Notes under the pieces: model-generated
The model's database searches: none
The model's input: the letters and a program-made list of their open reading frames with translations, nothing else
Told to the model about the DNA's origin: nothing
Translations under genes and position numbers: made by a program
Assembly: GCA_027346125.1 (NCBI GenBank)
Contig: DAIEST010000130.1
Location: forward strand, 1-9,763
Direction: 5' to 3'
Origin: Leptospirillum sp.
Lineage (GTDB): Bacteria > Nitrospirota > Leptospirillia > Leptospirillales > Leptospirillaceae
Length of the DNA stretch: 9,763 bases
Shown: in pieces, positions 1-6,904 of the stretch
Layout of the letters: each line of letters begins with the position of its first letter
Position numbering within the stretch: the first letter of the stretch is position 1

Positions 1-329
1 GTGCGGTCCTGCCCGTCGCCCAGAAGAACGCACACGGCCAGCAGGGCGGTCACGGAAAAACCCAGAAGGACCAGCAGAATCTCGCCGGACAAACGCCCTT
101 CGGCCATGCGCCAGAATCCAAGAAGAAAGAGGACTCCGATCAAGCAGGACAGCCAGGCCCCCGTCTTCCTCGCCGGGCCTGGCGTCATCCGGTAGAACTC
201 CCTCTGGGCCAGAATCGCAACGGGGATCACCAGGAAAGCAAGACCACCGACCCCTCCCCAGCGGTCCAGGGCCAGAAACAGAGGAATGAAAACCAGAGCC
301 ACAAGGGTTCTCTGGATCAGATTGATCAA
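1..329 (-). CDS. cdsA: Phosphatidate cytidylyltransferase (CDP-diglyceride synthase), N-terminal part; 3' end outside window
   Basis: CdsA is an integral membrane enzyme that makes CDP-diacylglycerol from phosphatidic acid and CTP, the branch point of phospholipid synthesis. Only about the first 109 residues are here. Translation from a TTG at 329-327 opens with MINLIQRTLVALVFIPLFLA. This resembles the usual CdsA start, a short basic segment (QRT) followed by a hydrophobic helix with a central Pro. Further hydrophobic stretches follow at about residues 25-42, 55-71 and 80-100, with no stop before the left edge. The TTG overlaps the uppS stop in a TTGA tetranucleotide, implying translational coupling. 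uppS followed by cdsA is a very common bacterial gene order and is a large part of the identification. The catalytic C-terminal signature is not in the window, so the call rests on the N-terminus, hydrophobicity and context. Confidence 0.82.
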   Translation of the reverse strand, partial: MINLIQRTLVALVFIPLFLALDRWGGVGGLAFLVIPVAILAQREFYRMTPGPARKTGAWLSCLIGVLFLLGFWRMAEGRLSGEILLVLLGFSVTALLAVCVLLGDGQDR

Positions 330-1111
330 CCGGAAAACCCTTCCCGGTCGTCGTCCGACTTTCCGAACCGGCGCTTGCGTTCCTGGTAGTCCGTCAGGGC
401 TCTCCGATAATCCTCTTCCCCAAAGTCGGGCCAGAGCGTCTGGGTGAAATACAGCTCCGTATAAGCAATCTGCCAGAGGAAAAAATTGCTGATCCTGATC
501 TCGCCGCTGGTCCGGATCAGCAAGTCGGGAGGCGGAAGGGCCGAAGATTCCAGATACCGGGAAAAAACGGCATCATCAAGATCGTCCGGAGACAGCGTCC
601 CGTTCTGGACTTCCCTGGCAAACCTCATCGCGGCCCGAACGATTTCCTCCCGACCGGAATAGGAAAGGGCGAGCGTCAGAACCATCCGGCCATTCTCTGC
701 CGTCCGGCCTTCCGCCCAGGAAATTTTTTCCCGGACAGCCGAAGGAAGACGGGACCGGTCGCCCACAACCGAAAATCGGATTTCCCGATCCATCATCGTC
801 CCGATTTCCCGCTCGATATACTCTTCAAGCAAGGCCATCAGCCCATCAACTTCCTGACGGGGCCGGTTCCAATTTTCCCACGAAAACGCATAGAGGGTCA
901 AATAAGGGATTTCCCATGTCCGGGTTGCCGTCACGACCGTCTTCACCGCAGAGGCTCCCGACCGATGGCCGACGATTCTGGGAAGATGGCGTTTCCTTGC
1001 CCAGCGTCCATTGCCGTCCATGATGATCGCCACATGGTTCGGAGGGTTCCATAGCCAGTCCGGACGGGTTGTCGAAGACGTCTCTTCCCCCGCGATCCCC
1101 AGTCTGTTCAT
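326..1111 (-). CDS. uppS: Undecaprenyl-diphosphate synthase (cis-prenyltransferase)
   Basis: UppS condenses farnesyl diphosphate with eight isopentenyl diphosphates in cis to give C55 undecaprenyl diphosphate, the precursor of the lipid carrier for peptidoglycan and surface polysaccharides. The 261-residue product carries the family motifs in order: HVAIIMDGNGRWA at 26-38 with the catalytic Asp32, YAFSWENWNRP at 74-84, RTSGEIRISNF at 200-210, and WPDF at 227-230. It ends in the usual basic tail around RKRRFG. Length is normal (about 250 residues). The reading frame stays open up to 1393, but the upstream part lies inside the 3' end of the preceding gene and has no family similarity. The ATG at 1111-1109, nine bases after that gene's stop, is therefore the start; its ribosome site is weak (GAGAGCGG). 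It lies between an exported protein gene and cdsA, probably in one transcript. Confidence 0.97.
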   Translation of the reverse strand: MNRLGIAGEETSSTTRPDWLWNPPNHVAIIMDGNGRWARKRHLPRIVGHRSGASAVKTVVTATRTWEIPYLTLYAFSWENWNRPRQEVDGLMALLEEYIEREIGTMMDREIRFSVVGDRSRLPSAVREKISWAEGRTAENGRMVLTLALSYSGREEIVRAAMRFAREVQNGTLSPDDLDDAVFSRYLESSALPPPDLLIRTSGEIRISNFFLWQIAYTELYFTQTLWPDFGEEDYRRALTDYQERKRRFGKSDDDREGFSG

Positions 1112-1119
1112 ATCCGCTC

Positions 1120-3051
1120 TCACCGGCCAGTGCCGCCACTGGGCCGATTGATCAGGGACGGAGGCGCCCCGGACGGAGTCAGCGCCTTTTCGACTGCCGC
1201 CGGGAACGAATATGTGGACAGTTTTCCTTCGTTGACATAAAGGTTCTGTATATTCATGAAGTTGAACACCGGCTCCGTCGCGACCAGAAGCTCCGGCTTC
1301 AGGGTTTTGGGATCGTTTGTCAGGGCGATATCCGAGATGAACCCTTTGACACGGGCAAGCTTGCCCTTCAGGATCCAGTTTACCCCCGTCCACTGGTAAA
1401 AGTAGATCTGCCCGTACTGGTAGCCCTGAAAACGTTCTCCTCCGGACGACATCGGCACATTCTTGTAAACGATGACAACCGGATGGCTTCTTCCTGTCCC
1501 GGCCGGCTCAATGGTCAGGATCCGGCCTTTCAGATGAACGTTTCTCTGTCTGACGGGAAGCAGGGCATGGGGACGTCCGTAGACGAAATGATTGAAATAT
1601 CCCCCGAGAAACACCGGACTCTTGAACCTGAGATCCCCATTGGCGTCATAGACCTCGAGATGGTCGTCCGCCGCCACTTCGAGAAAGACGTTTTTCCCGT
1701 CGAGACTGATCGGCTGGGTACCAAAAAGCGTGATTCCGGGAGGCCATGAAACCGCTTCTTCCTTCTCGAAGTGGTCCCTGACCCATTCGTAGCGGTGGAT
1801 CAACCCGAGGAAAGGCCGGTTCACACCCATCCGCTGTCCCAGGAGGGTTGCCCCCCTTCCCGGAAGATCCACGACCCTGAGATAGAGTTTCACATGCTTC
1901 CAGATCCGGTGCAGCGTTTTCCCGTCATAATCCAGAACGTAGGAATACGGGGAACCGCCGACAATATTGGTAACAACGATCTGGGACCGGCGGGATTCCC
2001 CTTTTCCAAGGGTCCGGGGAATGATCGGGCCGGAAGAGAGGAAAACATGCCGGTTGACCGAAACCCAGTGGTTGACCTCCTCAAACTTGACGTGAAGCGA
2101 ATTGCCGGAAAGGTCGGTCACATAAATCCGGTGGCTGTCGGAGAGGGCGACAAGGGTTCCGGAATTCCCCCGGAAGTCTCCCAGCGACAGGAATCGGGGA
2201 ATGAACGGAACCGTCACCACGGAATTGGGGTTGGACAGGGGCGGGAGTCCGGGGGCGACAATTCCGGTCAACGGCCCTCCCGCAGCCAGGTCTTCCGAGA
2301 AAGGCTGAATGCCGGAAAGCATTCCGGAGAGCCGGGCAACAGTTCTGCCCGTCGTTCCCGAAACCGCTTCAAGATCGAGCTGGACCTGTTTTCCGACCAG
2401 CGTCGTGTCCGCCACGATCAACTCCTTGACACCAAGAAGCCGGGAAAGCCGGACCAGGGAAGCGGGATCCCTCTTCTTTCCCAGTCCCAGCGTGTTCATC
2501 GAGACTTCGACCCGGAACGGATCCACCGCCCGGAACCGGCCGGAGCCGTCCAGTCGCCGGGCCAGATGGGCCAGAACGCGGACATCGGTGTAGTTCGAAG
2601 CAGGCACGACAGCCACAGGCAACGGGGCTCCCGAAACCCTGACCGGATCTCCCGCAACCGGACGCATCGCCGGTCCCTTCGGTTCCGGATGAAAAATTCC
2701 CCCGGAACTGTCGGGGGAAACGGAAACGATCTCCACATCTCCGATCCGCGTCTCCCGGTATCCCAGCTTCATATGGGTATAGGGATCCCGGAACGCTTTC
2801 CCTTCCCGGACCACCTCAAGGATCATTCCGGGATAGATCCCGGCCTTTTCACCGCGATCCAGGGAAACGTTTCTTCCGTCGACGGAAGAAACCCGTGCGG
2901 TGACCTTCGGATAAAAGGTGGCCAGGATCCGGATCATGTCGCGCGTCCGGACCTGTTCCGCCGAATAAGCCGGAAGGCAATGGGCAAACACCAGGAAGAA
3001 TCCGGACAGGATTCCCAACACCATCAATCTGTTCGACACAACCATCCTCAT
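1120..3051 (-). CDS. Exported protein of unknown function: FlgT/CsgG-like N-terminal modules plus putative VCBS/FG-GAP-like beta-propeller
   Basis: I do not recognise a named gene. The 643-residue product starts with a signal peptide (hydrophobic core about 9-23, likely cleavage after AYSA at residue 31). A Cys at 25 is not in a proper lipobox, so a soluble periplasmic protein is more likely than a lipoprotein. Residues 50-140 look like an OB-type module of the FlgT C-terminal sort: VSLDRGEKAGIYPGM, then a DPYTHMKLG turn. Residues 150-250 resemble the nucleotide-free alpha/beta fold of CsgG/TolB-N-type proteins. Residues 280-620 are rich in beta-strand and Gly, with blocks such as LSLGDFRGNSGTLVAL that recall degenerate VCBS/FG-GAP propeller blades lacking the Ca-binding Asp cluster. 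The start ATG overlaps the fhs stop (ATGA, 3048-3051) and AGGA lies five bases upstream. Role unknown; cell-envelope or lipoprotein-partner work is a guess from the domains. Confidence 0.85.
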   Translation of the reverse strand: MRMVVSNRLMVLGILSGFFLVFAHCLPAYSAEQVRTRDMIRILATFYPKVTARVSSVDGRNVSLDRGEKAGIYPGMILEVVREGKAFRDPYTHMKLGYRETRIGDVEIVSVSPDSSGGIFHPEPKGPAMRPVAGDPVRVSGAPLPVAVVPASNYTDVRVLAHLARRLDGSGRFRAVDPFRVEVSMNTLGLGKKRDPASLVRLSRLLGVKELIVADTTLVGKQVQLDLEAVSGTTGRTVARLSGMLSGIQPFSEDLAAGGPLTGIVAPGLPPLSNPNSVVTVPFIPRFLSLGDFRGNSGTLVALSDSHRIYVTDLSGNSLHVKFEEVNHWVSVNRHVFLSSGPIIPRTLGKGESRRSQIVVTNIVGGSPYSYVLDYDGKTLHRIWKHVKLYLRVVDLPGRGATLLGQRMGVNRPFLGLIHRYEWVRDHFEKEEAVSWPPGITLFGTQPISLDGKNVFLEVAADDHLEVYDANGDLRFKSPVFLGGYFNHFVYGRPHALLPVRQRNVHLKGRILTIEPAGTGRSHPVVIVYKNVPMSSGGERFQGYQYGQIYFYQWTGVNWILKGKLARVKGFISDIALTNDPKTLKPELLVATEPVFNFMNIQNLYVNEGKLSTYSFPAAVEKALTPSGAPPSLINRPSGGTGR

Positions 3052-4730
3052 ACCATTCCTTCCACACGACCCTCTGCATTCAGACGGATTTTCCGGAACG
3101 CCGGACGGGAAGGCAACCCGGGCATGGTCTGTATATCCCCGGCGATCGCCGTAATGAAACGGGCTCCGGTCGCATACCGGATCTCTTCGACCGGAAACGG
3201 ATACCCTTCGGGAGATCCCTTCCGGGACGGATCATGGGACAGGGATGCCCATGTCTTGGCAATGCATACCGGAAACGCTTCCGCACCGAAGCGGGAAGCT
3301 TCGTCCAGCGACTTTCTTGCCTTCGGGGAAAAAAGAACCTCCCCTGCCCCATACATCTCCGTCGCCACTTTGCGGATCTTCTCCTCCGGAGAAAGATCCG
3401 TCCCGTAAAGAGGCCGGAAGTCTCCCGTACGGGAGCGGGCCACCGACAACACTTCACGGGCCAGCTCCAGCGCCCCGTCGCTTCCGTCGCGGAAATGCCG
3501 GGCCACCACCGCATCGTGGGCACCGGCTTCCCGAGAAAGCTCCCGGATGATCTTCCATTCCTCCTCCGAGTCGCCGGGATGGGCATTGATCGCCACGACG
3601 ACGGGGACACCGAAACGAAGGACATTGCGGATCTGCCGCGTCAGGTTGACCATCCCCTTGCGGACCGAAGCCGGATCGCTGCGGTCGAGCACCTCGGGAA
3701 TGGGCTTCCCTGCCACCGTCTCGGCAAGACCGCCATGCATCCTGAGGCTCTTGGCCGTCGCGACAAGCACGGCCACATTCGGGCCCCGCCCCAGCACCCG
3801 GCATTTGATGTCGAAGAACTTCTCCCCGCCCAGGTCCGCTCCGAACCCTGCTTCCGTCACTACACATTCGGACCCGTTCAATCCCACCCAATCCCCGATC
3901 ACGGAACTGTTCCCGTGCGCGATATTGGCAAACGGCGATCCGTGGACAATCGCAGGCGTTCCTTCGCAAGTCTCCATCAGGTTGGGCCAGAACGCTTCCC
4001 GGAGAATCGCGGACAGGGCGCCCTCCACTCCGAGGGCTGAAGCCCTCAAGAGCTCTCCGGTGCGGGAAAGGCCGAAACTGACCGCCGAAAGCCGTTCCGA
4101 CAAATCCCCGTAAGAACGGGCAAGAGAGAGAATCGCCATGATCTCCGAAGAAACGGTGATGTCGAACCTGGACTCGCGGGGAAGGCCGTTACCCTTGCCT
4201 CCGAGCCCGACGATCACCTTCCGGAGCGCCCGGTCGTTCAGGTCCACCACCCGGGGCCAACTCACCGACAGCGGATCGATGTCAAGGCGATTCCCGTGGT
4301 GAATCTCGTTGTCGATGGCAGAGGCAATCAGGTTGTGGGCCACTCCCACGGCATGAATATCTCCCGTCAGGTGGAAGTTCAGAACTTCGGACGGTTCGAT
4401 CGTGGAGCGTCCGCCGCCGGCGCCACCGCCCTTGATGCCGAAAACCGGGCCCATGGAAGGCTGGCGGATGGAAACGGCGGTTCGCACGCCCAGCTTGTTC
4501 AGCGCCATCGACAAACCGATCGACGTTGTCGTCTTCCCTTCTCCAAGGGGTGTCGGAGTCATTCCGGTCACAAGGACATAGAGGGGCTCGGAAGAACGGG
4601 AAGAGGACGGCTGGTCCGGAACGGACGGAACGGGGAGATAACGGGGATCAATTTTCCCCCGGCCGGGGCCAAACGCATGGTAACGGGACTGGGGAACCCC
4701 CATGGATTCCGCCAGAGACTCAAGACTCAT
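3048..4730 (-). CDS. fhs: Formate-tetrahydrofolate ligase (10-formyl-THF synthetase)
   Basis: FTHFS couples ATP hydrolysis to joining formate with tetrahydrofolate, giving 10-formyl-THF for purines, formyl-Met-tRNA or C1 assimilation in the cytoplasm. The 560-residue product is full length. Visible motifs in order: P-loop TPTPLGEGKTTT (about 58-69), RQPSMGPVFGIKGGGAGGG, HLTGDIHA, FANIAHGNSS, EAGFGADLGGEKFFDIKCR, FGVPVVVAIN, SLSHDP and the C-terminal MPGLPSRPA. The RQPS form replaces the commoner REPS, and VAINAHPGD replaces VAINxxPTD; both look like natural variation. The likely start is the ATG at 4730. An in-frame TTG lies directly before it at 4733, and AGGA at 4743-4740 sits at a usable distance from either. 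The gene opens a new transcription block after a 160-base gap and runs into the exported protein gene through ATGA. No folD or other C1 gene is adjacent. Confidence 0.96.
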   Translation of the reverse strand: MSLESLAESMGVPQSRYHAFGPGRGKIDPRYLPVPSVPDQPSSSRSSEPLYVLVTGMTPTPLGEGKTTTSIGLSMALNKLGVRTAVSIRQPSMGPVFGIKGGGAGGGRSTIEPSEVLNFHLTGDIHAVGVAHNLIASAIDNEIHHGNRLDIDPLSVSWPRVVDLNDRALRKVIVGLGGKGNGLPRESRFDITVSSEIMAILSLARSYGDLSERLSAVSFGLSRTGELLRASALGVEGALSAILREAFWPNLMETCEGTPAIVHGSPFANIAHGNSSVIGDWVGLNGSECVVTEAGFGADLGGEKFFDIKCRVLGRGPNVAVLVATAKSLRMHGGLAETVAGKPIPEVLDRSDPASVRKGMVNLTRQIRNVLRFGVPVVVAINAHPGDSEEEWKIIRELSREAGAHDAVVARHFRDGSDGALELAREVLSVARSRTGDFRPLYGTDLSPEEKIRKVATEMYGAGEVLFSPKARKSLDEASRFGAEAFPVCIAKTWASLSHDPSRKGSPEGYPFPVEEIRYATGARFITAIAGDIQTMPGLPSRPAFRKIRLNAEGRVEGMV

Positions 4731-4754
4731 CAATCATTTCCTAACGTTAACAAG

Positions 4755-4787
4755 TTGGGGAAGGCAGAATCCATCACATCTCCCCAA
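4755..4787 (-). other. Inverted repeat in the fhs leader
   Basis: On the minus strand TTGGGGA (4787-4781) is perfectly complementary to TCCCCAA (4761-4755), with a 19-base loop. The repeat sits 24 bases before the fhs ATG. A small TAACGTTA palindrome lies just downstream, next to the ribosome site. It could fold in the leader RNA or serve as a protein site. I could not match it to a known THF, glycine or other riboswitch consensus by eye. Confidence 0.3.
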
Positions 4788-4814
4788 ACCGAAAAACCCG
4801 TCCAGAAAAAACCT

Positions 4815-4852
4815 ATTTTTTCAGTATGACCGGATTATTGCAAAAAGCACAA
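4815..4852 (-). promoter_or_regulatory. Candidate fhs promoter in an AT-rich island
   Basis: This stretch is far richer in A and T than the surrounding coding DNA. Two sigma-70-like readings are possible on the minus strand. One is TTGTGC (4852-4847) with CATACT (4828-4823) at an 18-base spacing. The other is TTGCAA (4843-4838) with AAAAAT (4820-4815) at 17 bases. Neither is close to consensus. An AT-only-type inverted repeat, GAAAAAA/TTTTTTC around a four-base loop, covers 4805-4822 and overlaps the second -10. Location upstream of a gene that begins a new block is the main support. Confidence 0.3.
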
Positions 4853-4861
4853 GAGGCCCCT

Positions 4862-4882
4862 GAGACGGAACTCCCCGATCTC
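4862..4882 (-). terminator. Possible weak terminator hairpin after uppP
   Basis: Eleven bases past the uppP stop, minus-strand GAGATCGG (4882-4875) pairs with CCGTCTC (4868-4862) through seven base pairs with one bulged T and a loop of about six bases. The first T-run (TTTTT) comes only about 14 bases after the stem, so this is not a classical intrinsic terminator. It may be a transcript-end stabiliser or chance. Confidence 0.25.
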
Positions 4883-4892
4883 CAGGAAATCC

Positions 4893-5753
4893 CTAATGAA
4901 AATGGAGCCAGAGCCCGGCGGCACATGCGAGTCCAATACAGTAGACCCCAAACGGTGCCAGTGCCCGTGTCGCCTCGAACGACCGGAAATATCGCATCAG
5001 GACAAAGGTCGTAAGCCAGGCGGCCACAAACGAGACGGCCCCTCCGACGAACGCCACGTGAACCATCCCGTGGTGGGCTCCCTTCAGAAGCTTGGGGATC
5101 TCGATGATGCCCGCTCCGACAATGATGGGGGTCGAGAGAAGAAAAGAGAACCGGGCGGCTTCTTCGTGATTCAGTCCGTTCAGGATCCCGCCGACCATGG
5201 TGATCCCCGACCTGGACAGGCCCGGGATCAGGGCCAGTGCCTGGAAAGCCCCGACCATCAGCGCCCGGGAGAAGGGAAGACCGGACAGCCGGACAGCCAC
5301 CCTTCCCCGCTTCCGGAGAGCCTCGCCCAGAAGCAGGACAATCCCGTTGATTCCGAGAAACAATGCCGCAACAGACGGAGAGGCGAAAAGAATCCGGATC
5401 TTCTTCTCCAGAATGAATCCCAGGACAGCGGCCGGAATCGTTCCGGCAACCAGAAGAGCCATGGTTCTTCCCTCCCTCAGCGCCTCTTCGCGATCCTGAC
5501 CGCCCGATGGCATCCCCAGACAGACCAGGGATCCCCGCGTCAGCCGGAACCAGTCTTTCCAGAAATAAAGAAGCAGCGCCAGCGCCGTTCCAAGATGCAG
5601 TGCAACCATGAACGGAAGAAAACCGGAATCCCGGGCCACTCCAGTCCAGCCGGCAAAAAGCGGGAGAAGGACGCCATGACCGAGAGAACTGACGGGAGCC
5701 AGTTCCGTAGTCCCCTGGAGAACGGAAAACTCAAGAGCCTGCCGGATAGTCAT
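4893..5753 (-). CDS. uppP: Undecaprenyl-diphosphate phosphatase (BacA/UppP family)
   Basis: UppP removes one phosphate from undecaprenyl diphosphate at the membrane, regenerating the monophosphate carrier; overproduction in known bacteria gives bacitracin resistance. The 286-residue product is hydrophobic throughout, consistent with about eight membrane helices. The first signature is LQGTTELAPVSSLGH at residues 12-26, with Gln13, Glu17 and His26 in the positions of the (E/Q)xxxE plus His active site. The second is IPGLSRSGITM near residues 183-193, holding the essential Arg. SSLGH rather than SSSGH or SSTGH points to a divergent branch of the family. The start ATG at 5753 follows a TGA-ended five-codon stretch and has only a weak GAAAG-type ribosome site. 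It is separated from tatC by 101 bases and from fhs by about 160, so it may be its own unit or read through from tatC. It is functionally linked with uppS further down. Confidence 0.95.
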   Translation of the reverse strand: MTIRQALEFSVLQGTTELAPVSSLGHGVLLPLFAGWTGVARDSGFLPFMVALHLGTALALLLYFWKDWFRLTRGSLVCLGMPSGGQDREEALREGRTMALLVAGTIPAAVLGFILEKKIRILFASPSVAALFLGINGIVLLLGEALRKRGRVAVRLSGLPFSRALMVGAFQALALIPGLSRSGITMVGGILNGLNHEEAARFSFLLSTPIIVGAGIIEIPKLLKGAHHGMVHVAFVGGAVSFVAAWLTTFVLMRYFRSFEATRALAPFGVYCIGLACAAGLWLHFH

Positions 5754-5829
5754 TCAACGACTTTCTTTCATGGTGAACGGATGTGTCCACGGTTAATGTT
5801 CGAAACCGGAAATTCCTGACAGGCCTTTT

Positions 5830-5844
5830 CCGGAAAGGTTCCGG
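5830..5844 (-). other. Hairpin in the tatC-uppP gap
   Basis: CCGGAA and TTCCGG form a perfect six-base-pair stem around a CCT loop. On the minus strand it is followed by AAAAGG, not a T-run, so it does not qualify as an intrinsic terminator. The rest of the 101-base gap (5754-5854) shows no convincing promoter or gene. Confidence 0.3.
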
Positions 5845-5854
5845 CAGACCCTGG

Positions 5855-6616
5855 TCAGACTGTCCGCGCCCGGACAGAAGAGGGTGGAGCCGGGGAGGAG
5901 GCCCGGTGCCTCCGATAGGTCCAGACCGACAACAGGATACCCACTTCGTAAAGGACGACAAGAGGAACGAACATGATCATCATGTTCAGAAAATCCTGGG
6001 TCGGCGACAGGATGGACGCAGCCACCGCGTTTCCGACCAGGGCCCACCGGCGTCCCTTCCGGAACGTCTCCGGAGCGACCAGACCCCGGGAACCGGCAAA
6101 TGCCATGAGAAGGGGCAGTTCGAAAATAAGTCCGAAGACAAACAGGAACCGGATTTCGAACGACACGGTCCTGTCGACGCCCAGAAACGCCTTCAGCCCC
6201 TCTCTCTGCCCAAATCCCACCAGAAAGTTCAGCGCCGTCGGCAACGCAACGAAATCGGAAAAGGCGACCCCCCCCAGAAAAAAGAGAGTTCCTCCCGAGA
6301 CCCAGCCCAGAAAACGCCTTTTCTCCTTCCGGTAGAGACCGGGGGAAACGAAGGACCAGATTTCATAAAGAAGAAAGGGGTAGGCCAGTACCGCTCCAAG
6401 AAAAACGGCAACCTTCAGCGTCACCCAGAACGCTTCGGTCGGAGCGGTGAATACCATCTGGACCCCGGCCTTCCCTCCCAGGTACGCCATGATCCGGTCC
6501 GAAACGGGAAAGGCCGCCCCCATTCCCGCGGCAATCCAGAGAAGCGACCGCAGGACGCGCCGTCTCAGTTCCACAATATGGTCCCACATGGGGACCTTCT
6601 TCAGGTCATCGGTCAT
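5855..6616 (-). CDS. tatC: Twin-arginine translocase subunit TatC
   Basis: TatC is the multi-spanning core of the Tat pathway, which binds twin-arginine signal peptides and exports folded, often cofactor-bearing, proteins across the inner membrane. The 253-residue product begins with a cytoplasmic HIVELRRRV segment (about 13-21), the signal-peptide-contacting motif of the family. It then has about six hydrophobic helices. Conserved elements are FTAPTEAFWVTLK, YEIWSFVSPGLYRKEKR, FGLIFELPLL with the conserved membrane Glu, and SPTQD before the last helices. The start ATG lies inside the end of the upstream TatA/B gene (11-base overlap). It has no clear Shine-Dalgarno sequence, since the upstream strand reads TCCTCCCC, so translation probably depends on coupling. 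The Ala/Pro/Ser/Arg-rich C-terminal tail of about 20 residues is variable in the family. Confidence 0.97.
   Translation of the reverse strand: MTDDLKKVPMWDHIVELRRRVLRSLLWIAAGMGAAFPVSDRIMAYLGGKAGVQMVFTAPTEAFWVTLKVAVFLGAVLAYPFLLYEIWSFVSPGLYRKEKRRFLGWVSGGTLFFLGGVAFSDFVALPTALNFLVGFGQREGLKAFLGVDRTVSFEIRFLFVFGLIFELPLLMAFAGSRGLVAPETFRKGRRWALVGNAVAASILSPTQDFLNMMIMFVPLVVLYEVGILLSVWTYRRHRASSPAPPSSVRARTV
5860..5877 (-). other. GC-rich hairpin covering the tatC 3' end
   Basis: CTGTCCG and CGGACAG form a perfect seven-base-pair stem with a four-base GGCG loop, spanning the last codons of tatC (stop at 5857-5855). No T-run follows, so it is not a classical terminator. It could stabilise the 3' end of the upstream transcript or slow polymerase. 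Confidence 0.35.
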
Positions 6617-6902
6617 GCCGGGTGTCAGGGGAGGAATCCGGATATTCGCCCCCCTTCTGATAGGACTGTGACAGTGGCTCCCATCGGTCCGGGAGGTGAG
6701 ACGGGGATTGGCCGGCTTTTTCGTCTTCCATCATTCCGCTGGAAATCGCCCGAAGCTCGGCCAGGACAGGACCTGCCTGGCGACGGATGGTACGAAGGCC
6801 TTTTCCCGCAATCCGGGCGACTCTGGGCCACTCTTCAGGCTTGACCACCAAAGCCAGCAGAATCCCGATAAAAAGAAGATCCGGCCAACCCACTCCCAGC
6901 AA
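6606..6902 (-). CDS. TatA/TatB-family Tat translocase subunit (TatB-like)
   Basis: This 98-residue protein has the TatA/TatB layout: one short N-terminal membrane helix (about 7-20), a hinge, an amphipathic basic helix (EEWPRVARIAGKGLRTIRR, about 23-41), and a charged, disordered C-terminal tail. MLGVGWPDLL carries an acidic residue at position 8, as TatB does (Glu8 in E. coli), hence TatB-like, though a single protein may serve both roles. The hinge reads VVKPEEWP where most members have GPxxLP, so the Gly is replaced by Lys. The start is a TTG at 6902, two bases after the upstream stop, supported by a strong GGGGAGG seven bases before it. The end overlaps tatC by 11 bases. No second TatA/B gene is in the window. 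Confidence 0.85.
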   Translation of the reverse strand: MLGVGWPDLLFIGILLALVVKPEEWPRVARIAGKGLRTIRRQAGPVLAELRAISSGMMEDEKAGQSPSHLPDRWEPLSQSYQKGGEYPDSSPDTRHDR

Positions 6903-6904
6903 CG

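Noticed and set aside
1112..1393. N-terminal extension of UppS to an upstream in-frame ATG
   Set aside because: The extra residues lie wholly within the coding end of the upstream gene and resemble nothing in the UppS family; the ATG at 1111 gives a normal length.
1771..3408. 545-residue plus-strand open frame antisense to the exported protein gene and fhs
   Set aside because: It spans the junction of two well-supported opposite-strand genes, has a biased Arg/Pro/Gly/His/Ser composition with no domain, and is typical of GC-rich antisense frames.
4806..4850. Intrinsic terminator for uppP from the T-runs in the gap
   Set aside because: The T-runs are not directly preceded by a GC-rich stem on the minus strand; the nearest hairpin ends about 14 bases earlier.
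5783..6844. 353-residue plus-strand open frame antisense to tatC and the TatA/B gene
   Set aside because: The opposite strand holds clear Tat genes. The product is low-complexity and hydrophilic with no recognisable motif.
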